A DNA stretch of 19,802 bases, taken from assembly GCA_050946775.1 (NCBI GenBank), contig JBMNVL010000027.1, positions 1 through 19,802 of the forward strand. The letters run 5' to 3'. Positions 13,018 through 19,802 of the stretch are shown here, piece by piece. Numbering within the stretch: position 1 is the first letter of the stretch; each line of letters starts with the position of its first letter. The notes under the pieces were generated by a model. The model searched no databases, was not told the origin of the DNA, and was given only the letters and a program-made list of their open reading frames with translations. The position numbers and the translations under genes are program-made. The stretch is from UMGS1474 sp050946775. GTDB lineage: Bacteria; Bacillota; Clostridia; Oscillospirales; Acutalibacteraceae.

Positions 13018-14496
13018 TCAGACGATGATGCAGATCAACCCGTTGCATCCCTCGTTGATGATCCGCTCCACCGTATCCTTGAGCTTCATCCGCGCGTCGG
13101 TGGGCATACGGGTCAATTTGTTGTGCAGTCCCTCGTTGACCAGTCCGTACAGCGACGTGCCGAAAATATTGGATTCCCAGATCTTTTCGGGGGAATCCTC
13201 AAATTCCCGCAGCAGATACCCGACCAGCTCCTCCGATTGCCTCTCCGAGCCGACGATGGGCGATACCTCGGTGGTGATGTCGGCCTTCATCATATGGATC
13301 GACGGCGCCTGCGCCCGCAGCCGCACCCCGTAGCGCCCGCTTTGCTTGATGATCTCCGGCTCCTCCAGCGTCATTTCCTCCAGCGACGGGGTAACGATGC
13401 CGTAACCGGTCGCCTCCACCTCGTCGAGGGCGTTTTTGATCTTATCGTACCGCTTTTTCATCTCGGCCAGATCGAGAAGCAGACTCATCAATCCGCTGTC
13501 GTCGCCGACGGTCAGCCCGGTGGTTTCGCTGAGCACCCGGTAAAACAGATCGGGCTTGATGGCGACGCTCAGCCGTGCCGCGCCGCGGCCGAGCTCGACC
13601 CCGTCCACCCGGGCGCCGTCCACGTATTCGCACCCGGCCACCGCCGCCGCCATCGCCGGCATTCCGCTGACCTTTTGCAGATCGGCGGCCGCCGCCCGCA
13701 CCGCGTCGAAAATCCCTTTGCGCACCGGATGGCGGCGATCCACCCCGGTCAACCACCGGGGCAGCTCCACGGCGATCTCCCGCAAAGGAAATTCCGACAG
13801 CACCCGCTGCAGAATGTCCCGGATATCCTCTTCTTCAAGCTGCAGACAGTTGGCCGCGCAGACCGGCGCGCCGTACGCGCGCTCCAGCTCGGCCGCCAGC
13901 GCTTTGGCCGGTTCGGCGGCGGGATCCACCGTGTTGAGCACCACCACGAAGGGCTTGTGGATCGCCTGCAATTCCCGGACCACCCGCTGCTCCGCCTCGG
14001 CGTATTCCGATCGCGGAATATCGCCGATGGTGCCGTCGGTGGTGACCACCAGCCCGATGGTGGAATGCTCCTCGATCACCTTGCGGGTGCCCAGCTCCGC
14101 CGCCATGTTGAAGGGCACTTCCTCTTCAAACCACGGCGTTTTGACCATCCGGGGAGCGTCGTTTTCGATATATCCCAAAGCCGACGGGACGATATACCCC
14201 ACGCAGTCGATCAGCCGCACGTTCATGGCGGCGTTGTCCTCCATGGTGACGGTGATCGCCTGTTCGGGGATGAATTTCGGCTCGGTGGTCATGATGGTCC
14301 GGCCGGCGGCGGATTGAGGCAGCTCGTCGGTGGCGCGTTCCCGTTTGGCGGGATCGTCGATGCGCGGGATCACCAGGGTGTCCATAAACCGCTTGATAAA
14401 GGTGGATTTTCCGGTACGCACCGGGCCGACCACACCGACGTAGATGTCCCCGCCGGTACGGGTGGCAATATCCTGATAAAGCTTGGTACTGGTCAT
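13018..14496 (-). CDS. spoIVA: Stage IV sporulation protein A (spore coat ATPase)
   Basis: 492 aa, the same length as B. subtilis SpoIVA. The Walker A motif GPVRTGKST spans residues 24-32 with K30 as the nucleotide-binding lysine. The family sequences MEDNAAMNVRLIDCVGYIVP, MVKTPWFEEEVPFNMAAELGTRKVI and VVLNTVDP follow, and the C-terminus ends in GLICIIV, the hydrophobic tail that targets the forespore surface. SpoIVA polymerises with ATP hydrolysis to form the basement layer of the coat on the outer forespore membrane. The ATG at 14496 has GAGG 9 nt upstream. It heads the spoIVA-M23-M50 cluster and marks the organism as a spore-former. Confidence 0.98.
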   Translation of the reverse strand: MTSTKLYQDIATRTGGDIYVGVVGPVRTGKSTFIKRFMDTLVIPRIDDPAKRERATDELPQSAAGRTIMTTEPKFIPEQAITVTMEDNAAMNVRLIDCVGYIVPSALGYIENDAPRMVKTPWFEEEVPFNMAAELGTRKVIEEHSTIGLVVTTDGTIGDIPRSEYAEAEQRVVRELQAIHKPFVVVLNTVDPAAEPAKALAAELERAYGAPVCAANCLQLEEEDIRDILQRVLSEFPLREIAVELPRWLTGVDRRHPVRKGIFDAVRAAAADLQKVSGMPAMAAAVAGCEYVDGARVDGVELGRGAARLSVAIKPDLFYRVLSETTGLTVGDDSGLMSLLLDLAEMKKRYDKIKNALDEVEATGYGIVTPSLEEMTLEEPEIIKQSGRYGVRLRAQAPSIHMMKADITTEVSPIVGSERQSEELVGYLLREFEDSPEKIWESNIFGTSLYGLVNEGLHNKLTRMPTDARMKLKDTVERIINEGCNGLICIIV

Positions 14497-14535
14497 GCTA
14501 TCCGTCCTCTTTTCCGTTGCATTTTTCGTGATAGA

Positions 14536-14564
14536 TAGATATGCGCCGGCGGGACGGGATATGC
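14536..14564 (-). promoter_or_regulatory. spoIVA: Candidate sigma-E promoter of spoIVA
   Basis: On the minus strand there is GCATAT (14559-14564), 15 nt, then CATATCTA (14536-14543). This partly matches the mother-cell sigma-E pattern (ATA-type -35 and CATACAAT -10), and spoIVA is a sigma-E gene in Bacillus. The -10 match is only about half, and the -35 touches the terminator palindrome next to it. Confidence 0.35.
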
Positions 14565-14606
14565 AAAAAAGAAGCGGGAGATTGCTCTCCCGCTTCTTTT
14601 TTGCAT
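14561..14606 (-). terminator. Rho-independent terminator after the SGNH/GDSL gene
   Basis: Two perfect 20-nt arms (14561-14580 and 14587-14606, atgcaaaaaagaagcgggag and its complement) enclose the 6-nt loop attgct. On the minus strand the GC stem is followed by CTTCTTTTTTGCAT. It lies 11 nt past the stop of the long gene and could work in both directions. Confidence 0.92.
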
Positions 14607-14617
14607 GGTTTCGACGC

Positions 14618-17600
14618 TTAACGCAGGGTGGGGATCAAAGCCTCGTACAGATCGGCGATCAGCCGGTGCCCGGCGATGTTGGGATGGGTATGATCGTCGC
14701 AGATGTGGGTGGTCTGCTTGCCCTGGAAGGCGGTGTACAGATCCAGCACCGTCACCTGATCGTAATCCGCTTCAATGTCTCTCACGGCGGTGTTCAGCTG
14801 ACCGATCACCGAATCGGCCACAGAGTACATCACGCCGGTGTAGGGATTGTAGGTGGTGTGCAAAACGATCCTGGCGTCAGGGTACTTCGCCACCAGCCGG
14901 TCAAGGACGTTGCGGATATTCGTCTCGGTCTGAGAGTTGTATCCTTCTCTGATATCGTTGCCGCCGATGGAGATGCTGATCAGGTCGACGTCGGCGATAT
15001 CCGCGATCTTGTCATCCAGACCGTTGCGCAGCTCGTTGGTGGCCCAGCCGCTGACGGCGCGGTTGGTCACCGTGATGCCGGTGTCGTTGTGGATCAAAGT
15101 ACTGTAACGGCGGTTTTCGTTATCGCCGTAAGCGCCGGGATTTTCGTCCATATAGCCGGCGGCGATGGAGTCGCCCAGCACCAGCATGGTGGAGATCGGG
15201 GCGTTGGGATCCTTGATCTTCTTGCTGATCAGATTATCGCCCAGATGGAGTTGACCGTTGCCGTCGACCAGATAGGCGACCGCCTGGCGGGTAACGCCGG
15301 GTTTGATATGCCGCAGGGCGACCATATACTGGCGGTTGACGGTAGTGGAGGTGGAACGAACCACGATATAGTCCTTGCCCTCCACCAGCGTGCCGTTGTT
15401 GAACCCGGTCTGCAGATCCACCGAGCCGGGCGCAAAGATCACGCCGTATTCCTGCGCCGTCTGTCCGGCAGGCAGGTAATGCTGCGCCACGATGGACCAG
15501 TTGCATTTGCCGCTGCCGTCGGTTTCGGCGACCACGTAATCCTTTTTGATGGACAGCCGCACGCTGTCGGCGCTCTGAGAGGAATCGCCGAAGACCGCTT
15601 CAATGGTGTTGTCGCCGCTGACGTAGAAGGTGTAGGTCGGCTCAAATCCGGCCACCATGCCGTCCAGCTTCCAGTAGGAGAAATCCGCACCGGTCGCCGT
15701 CACGGTGACGCGATCGTCAAACTTGGCGGTAAAGGAGGTGGCGTCGACCGTCGCGCCCTTGAACTTGGCGGTCATGTCGCCGCTGAGCGTCACGGTGTAA
15801 TCGTCGCTGGCGTCATCCTGCACGTAACTGGCGGTGACCGTCGCGGTGACAGATTCGCTCACGGCGATGGCCAGCGCTTCGGCGTCGACGTCCCACGCCA
15901 AGAAGGTGTAACCGAAAATGGTGGGCGCCGTCACCGCGTCCAACGCGCTCGCCGCGTCATCCGCTTTGACCACCCGCCGCTCGAAGGGGCGGTTGTTCTT
16001 GCCGCAGAAGGTGACCACGGCCTCGTCCGCCGCCACGAAATACACCGTGACCGCGCCGGGAAGCGGGACTTCGAGCGACACGTCGGCGTTGACCCAGTCG
16101 CCGTTCACCGTGTAACCGGCCAGGGTATAGCCGGCGTCGGGAGTGGCGACCAGATAGCCGCCGACGGCGTCGACAGAGCCGTTGCCGACGACCTGCGCAT
16201 CCAAAGCGGACAGGTTCGCCTTAGCCGCGTCGATGGCGTTTTGCGCCGACTCCAGTTCGGCGTAAGTGGGATCCGCCTTGGCGAGGATCGCTCTCGCCGC
16301 GGCCTGAGCCGCAAGATAGGTATCCAGCGCGGCGTTGGAGATGTAGCTGCCCGTCTCGTTGGCGGCAATCTCCAGCGCCGCCGCCATCTGCTCCTTGGTG
16401 GTATCCACCAGGCGGGCGTTGGCAATGGTCATGGTATAGATCTGCTGATTATCGTCTATTTCGTTGAAATTGAGGGTCAAAATGATATCCCGGATCGAGC
16501 CGTCGGTATCCGCCGGGATGCCGGGCAGAGCGGTGAAGGGCACGTCGATCGAATTGACGCCGTTGGGATCGAGGGTGGTCAGCACCTTGCCCCACTCGAA
16601 ACTGCGCTCTTTCCCTTCCGGATCGTCGCCGTCAGCCCATTTGCGCAGCGCCAGCCGCATGCTGTTGACCGTCAGGGTCGACGGCAGCGGGGTATCGCCG
16701 TTGGCAGCGAAGGTCAGATCAAACCGCAGCGCGAAGTTGAGGTAGTTGCGGTTGGCGATGTTGATCATCCCCTGATCGGCACCGCGCCAGTCGGCGTAGA
16801 AGTCCCATCCGCCCGCCGAGCCCCAGCCACGATTCCACTGGCTGAAGGTCAGCACGGTGGGATCGACGCAGACCAGACCGGCTTTGGCCGCGTTCATCGC
16901 ATTGATGGCGGCATCCGCTTGGGTGGGATCCACCAGCTGATACACCGGATACCACTGGTCGTAGGCCGCACGGTAGGCGGCATAGGAGGCGGTGGTATAA
17001 TCATGACCGCCGGCGGTCACGTCGGCAAATGCTTCGCGAAGTCGCTCAAGCAGCGCCTGGTTGGTGCTGTCGATGATGGCCACGTTTTTGACCTGCACCG
17101 TGATACCGGGGCTGGCGGTGACGTGGCGCAGATCGTTATAACCGCTCAACGTCACCCGGTTGGCCGTCGACAGATCGACCGCGGACGACGCGTTTTCAAA
17201 GGAACTCAAATCCAGATAAATCGTGTTCCATACCCCTGTGGGCCGGTTTTGCATGATGCCGTGTCCGTTCCAAAGACTGTATTTGAGTTCCACCCCGGCG
17301 CCGGCGTTGGTCGCGCCGTGAATGATCAGATCGCCGTTGACGATGGTGTCGGTACCGCTCGCGCCGCCGTCGTCGCGCACCACCATCACGTCCATGCGCA
17401 GCTGCAGTTTGGAGAAATCCACGCTGCCGGAAACGGTGTTGGAGGTCATCGAATAGGTTTGTACGGGCAGACTGTGCGACCCCTCAACGCCGCTGTTGTA
17501 AAAGGAAGTGACCGTCTCCGGCTTGCCAAACTGCACGCACTCGGTGATCACCGGCTCCAACTGTGCTTTTGCCGCGTCGACGCGCAGTTTGAGTTGATAT

Positions 17601-19504
17601 TTCTGCTGCAAGGTGGCGGTGGGATCGTTCATCAGGGTCTGCGCGTCGCTTTGCAGCGCCAGATACGGCGCGGCGGAACTGGCAAAATACTTGCCGTCTT
17701 CCAGCGTCGCGTTGGCGGTCGCTGCCAGTTCGGCTTCCATCGCCTGGGCGGATTTGTTGATCAGCCGCACATTGGAAAGGGTGCAGGAGAACGGGAGATG
17801 GCGCTCGGCGTCTCCCGCCGTCTTCATAAACACGTAAATGATGCTGTCCCGGATTCGGCTGAAGTCCGCCTCGTAGACCGCGCGATCGTCCAGCAGGCCC
17901 TCCAGTTCGTAGACCGCCTGGTCCGCGCTCACCGTCTTGTTCACAATATCCAGATGGTAGGTGTCGGTACGCCGTTCCCCACCCATATTGGTGCGCAGGC
18001 GATAATCCACGTAAGCCAACTGATCCGCCGACTCCACCGCGCTGCCGGTGTAAGCGTCGTTGCGATCCAGCGTGACCGTCATGGCAAAGTAGCGATTAGC
18101 GCCGACGGTGGTGCCGTCATCGGTCAGATCCACGCTCTGGCCTTCGCCCAAACCGTCGCCGGTGCGCCAATCGTAATACAGTTCTTTGGCTTCGTTTCCC
18201 GATCCGCCGTACGCCGTGCTCGCTTTATAGGCGTGCTGGTTAAAGGTCAGCACCTCGCTCGACCAGTCGCGGAAATGATGCAAATTCGCACGTGCCGCCG
18301 TCAGCTGAGCAAGTGCCGCGGAAAAATCGGCGTAATCCACCGTCGTGCTGTGGAACAGTTCTCGCGCGGCGGCCAGCTTTTCTTCATAAACGGCCGAAGC
18401 GGCGTCCACATCATAGGTATACTTTTGGGCGTCTTCCAGCGCCGCTTCCAGCGCCGAAACGTCGCTGTAGGTGATGCGCACGTTCTTGACTTTGGAAACG
18501 AAGGTTTGGTTGCGGTCGTCGTTCCACGCTTCGCCACGGAAACCGCTTAACGTCAGCAGATCGTTGATGGTCACGCCGCCGTACTGCGAAACGGGGGTAA
18601 CGATGTGATACCACTGATCGGTCTGGGAGATCTTTCTGTCGATCCAGCCCCAGCCGCTCGCCCGCTGATCGTTGTTTGCGTTATACAAAAACGATTCGCT
18701 GTTTTGCAAAAGCAGGGAGTTGACGTCGCCGACGTACATCAGATCCAACTCGACGTTCATTTTGGAGACGTCCATATCGGCGGTGATATGGTTATACAGC
18801 GGCGCCATACGCGGCACCACGCCGGGATGATGCTCACCGTCCGGGAAAACGGTGGCGATCTCCACGTCCGGCACGGAGAACCGGACCAGATCCAAACTGC
18901 GGATGCCCTGCGCGTTGCGGGAGACGTCGATCACCCGCGCATTGCGCATGGTCATGGTCACACCGGTATCGTTGTTGCCGGTGATCCCGCCTTCGGTGTA
19001 AGCGCCGGTATCGTTGTAGGTATGAAACGCCATTTCCGTAACGCCGTAATCGGTGCCGTTCATGCCGCTCAACGGTACGTACATCGTCATCCACGCGTTT
19101 TCCTGACGGGATGACGCGGGAATAAGGGCGGGAATGGGGTTTTGACTCAGCGTTGTCTCCGACCCGCCCGCGTCCTTGATCTTCAGATCGCCGTTGCGCA
19201 CATAGCTCATCCAGTCGGTGGACGAAAAGCCGAAGCTCTGGCTCAGCTTAACGTCGATCGCCAGCACGTACGACCAGCTGTCCAACGCGATGGGACTGGC
19301 CGGCGTAAAGGTGACCCAGCCAAACTCGTGGGTGTTCGTCCATGTCTGCTCCACCCCTTCTTGCTGGATCCAGCCGACGGTGTAAAAGCCGTCGGCGGAT
19401 GCCGTCGGCGTCTCCTCGGCCGCCGCGCCATAGGGCAGGGCAAACATAGCGGCCAGCATCAGCAGGGTGCTGATGAGCGCCAGCAGACGTTTACGAATAT
19501 GCAT
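14618..19504 (-). CDS. Large secreted modular protein with C-terminal SGNH/GDSL esterase
   Basis: 1628 aa. Signal peptide 1-29 (HIRKRLLALISTLLM... GAAAEE). Five beta-type modules end with a shared strand N(A/V)(R/A)(L/V/I): near residues 192 (RNARVID), 345 (KNVRITY), 582 (SNVRLIN), 811 (KNVAIID) and 1034 (ANARLVD). Helical FIVAR-like spacers follow the last four (about 346-400, 584-645, 814-870, 1037-1098). InlB/bacterial-repeat-like segments run from about 1099 to 1330. The SGNH hydrolase is at about 1440-1628: GDS with S1446, GGND with N1516, DHTHP with D1604 and H1607. All catalytic residues are present, so it is probably an esterase acting on an acylated polymer outside the cell; the modules are probably carbohydrate-binding. 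No LPXTG, SLH or dockerin is present. The ATG at 19504 follows AGAGGG. Substrate unknown. Confidence 0.9.
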   Translation of the reverse strand: MHIRKRLLALISTLLMLAAMFALPYGAAAEETPTASADGFYTVGWIQQEGVEQTWTNTHEFGWVTFTPASPIALDSWSYVLAIDVKLSQSFGFSSTDWMSYVRNGDLKIKDAGGSETTLSQNPIPALIPASSRQENAWMTMYVPLSGMNGTDYGVTEMAFHTYNDTGAYTEGGITGNNDTGVTMTMRNARVIDVSRNAQGIRSLDLVRFSVPDVEIATVFPDGEHHPGVVPRMAPLYNHITADMDVSKMNVELDLMYVGDVNSLLLQNSESFLYNANNDQRASGWGWIDRKISQTDQWYHIVTPVSQYGGVTINDLLTLSGFRGEAWNDDRNQTFVSKVKNVRITYSDVSALEAALEDAQKYTYDVDAASAVYEEKLAAARELFHSTTVDYADFSAALAQLTAARANLHHFRDWSSEVLTFNQHAYKASTAYGGSGNEAKELYYDWRTGDGLGEGQSVDLTDDGTTVGANRYFAMTVTLDRNDAYTGSAVESADQLAYVDYRLRTNMGGERRTDTYHLDIVNKTVSADQAVYELEGLLDDRAVYEADFSRIRDSIIYVFMKTAGDAERHLPFSCTLSNVRLINKSAQAMEAELAATANATLEDGKYFASSAAPYLALQSDAQTLMNDPTATLQQKYQLKLRVDAAKAQLEPVITECVQFGKPETVTSFYNSGVEGSHSLPVQTYSMTSNTVSGSVDFSKLQLRMDVMVVRDDGGASGTDTIVNGDLIIHGATNAGAGVELKYSLWNGHGIMQNRPTGVWNTIYLDLSSFENASSAVDLSTANRVTLSGYNDLRHVTASPGITVQVKNVAIIDSTNQALLERLREAFADVTAGGHDYTTASYAAYRAAYDQWYPVYQLVDPTQADAAINAMNAAKAGLVCVDPTVLTFSQWNRGWGSAGGWDFYADWRGADQGMINIANRNYLNFALRFDLTFAANGDTPLPSTLTVNSMRLALRKWADGDDPEGKERSFEWGKVLTTLDPNGVNSIDVPFTALPGIPADTDGSIRDIILTLNFNEIDDNQQIYTMTIANARLVDTTKEQMAAALEIAANETGSYISNAALDTYLAAQAAARAILAKADPTYAELESAQNAIDAAKANLSALDAQVVGNGSVDAVGGYLVATPDAGYTLAGYTVNGDWVNADVSLEVPLPGAVTVYFVAADEAVVTFCGKNNRPFERRVVKADDAASALDAVTAPTIFGYTFLAWDVDAEALAIAVSESVTATVTASYVQDDASDDYTVTLSGDMTAKFKGATVDATSFTAKFDDRVTVTATGADFSYWKLDGMVAGFEPTYTFYVSGDNTIEAVFGDSSQSADSVRLSIKKDYVVAETDGSGKCNWSIVAQHYLPAGQTAQEYGVIFAPGSVDLQTGFNNGTLVEGKDYIVVRSTSTTVNRQYMVALRHIKPGVTRQAVAYLVDGNGQLHLGDNLISKKIKDPNAPISTMLVLGDSIAAGYMDENPGAYGDNENRRYSTLIHNDTGITVTNRAVSGWATNELRNGLDDKIADIADVDLISISIGGNDIREGYNSQTETNIRNVLDRLVAKYPDARIVLHTTYNPYTGVMYSVADSVIGQLNTAVRDIEADYDQVTVLDLYTAFQGKQTTHICDDHTHPNIAGHRLIADLYEALIPTLR

Positions 19505-19802
19505 ACCGTTTCCCTCTTTCTGTTTTTTCTACGGCCTTCGCCTCACGCTCATTTTAGCATACCCCCACGGAAAATACGCACCAAAAACATTGCAAACTGA
19601 TGCCGCATTGCGCCAATTTCTCACATTTTATCAAAAATATCTAAAAAACGGCCGTATGTGGAAAAACCTTTGGCACTTATTCTCTTTTGACGTGCCTTGC
19701 AAATTCAGGATCCACCCGCAGGTGGATCGCCTTATCTTGGGAATTCCTTTCTGCTTTGCTTTGGCACGAATACTCTATGATATTGGCGCTTCCATTTGCT
19801 GT
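19505..19802. other. AT-rich upstream region of the SGNH/GDSL gene
   Basis: No gene is seen. It holds an extended -10 on the minus strand (TGCTAAAAT, 19551-19559) without a clear -35, an 8-bp hairpin (gatccacc 19709-19716, ggtggatc 19721-19728), and two CTTTGGCAC copies (19668-19676 and 19759-19767) 91 bp apart. The region is much poorer in GC than the coding DNA beside it. Confidence 0.55.
19551..19559 (-). promoter_or_regulatory. Extended -10 promoter element of the SGNH/GDSL gene
   Basis: TATGCTAAAAT is read on the minus strand and is nearly the same as the rplS -10 region. The -35 at 17 nt (GCGTAT) is poor, so an activator or another sigma factor could be involved. The predicted leader is about 40 nt. 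Confidence 0.5.

Noticed and set aside
14483..18550. 4-kb open frame (1355 codons) on the plus strand, antisense to the SGNH/GDSL gene
   Set aside because: It is exactly in codon register with the minus-strand gene, so its stops would need TTA, CTA or TCA codons in the sense gene, which this GC-rich genome avoids. Its peptide is repetitive and has no recognisable domain or ribosome site, while the sense frame has a signal peptide and catalytic motifs.
19671..19767. TTGGCAC motifs as sigma-54 -24 boxes
   Set aside because: No TTGC-type -12 box follows at the required spacing in either copy.

Overview
The window is chromosomal DNA of a GC-rich, spore-forming member of the Clostridia, most likely Oscillospirales/Ruminococcaceae-like. 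This rests on spoIVA with an adjacent M23/M50 pair that resembles spoIVFA/spoIVFB, strong AGGAGG-type ribosome binding sites, textbook TTGACA/TATAAT promoters, a lipoprotein box, the TIGR03960/TIGR03936 radical-SAM pair, and Clostridia-type intergenic palindromes. Taxonomy is inferred from gene content only; no rRNA or tRNA gene was seen.

Layout, left to right. (1) 5-3364, minus strand: rplS (3023-3364) and lepB (5-586) are housekeeping genes that are neighbours in many Firmicutes. Here they are separated by a secreted LRR/fibronectin-III protein (702-2531) with its own promoter, probable operator and terminator, and by a cluster of palindromic repeats (2779-2944). (2) 3539-6008, minus strand: the B12-binding/radical-SAM protein TIGR03960 and its partner DUF2344/TIGR03936, translationally overlapping, behind a perfect sigma-A promoter. 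(3) 6176-9350, plus strand: a compact three-gene operon of a VTC-type polyphosphate polymerase domain protein, a DUF4956 membrane protein, and a secreted lipoprotein with a Cthe_2159-like carbohydrate-binding beta-helix, closed by a strong terminator. (4) 9505-11507, plus strand: a small ECF-like sigma factor overlapping by 4 nt a protein with a short cytoplasmic anti-sigma-like N-terminus, one transmembrane helix and a full extracellular serpin domain. (5) 11610-14496, minus strand: spoIVA, an M23 (LytM) membrane protein and an M50 intramembrane protease, a sporulation cluster. (6) 14618-19504, minus strand: a 1628-residue secreted modular protein with five similar beta-type modules, helical FIVAR-like spacers and a C-terminal SGNH/GDSL esterase. 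The last ~300 bases are AT-rich upstream DNA.

How it fits together: the minus-strand genes are mostly conserved core or sporulation functions. The plus-strand block at about 6.1-11.6 kb and the LRR/FN3 gene look like accessory insertions into that core. The most interesting candidates are the sigma factor with its membrane serpin, which could be a protease-sensing switch in which the reactive loop is the sensor, and the VTC-DUF4956-lipoprotein operon, which could be an envelope polyphosphate system. Neither function can be proved from sequence alone.
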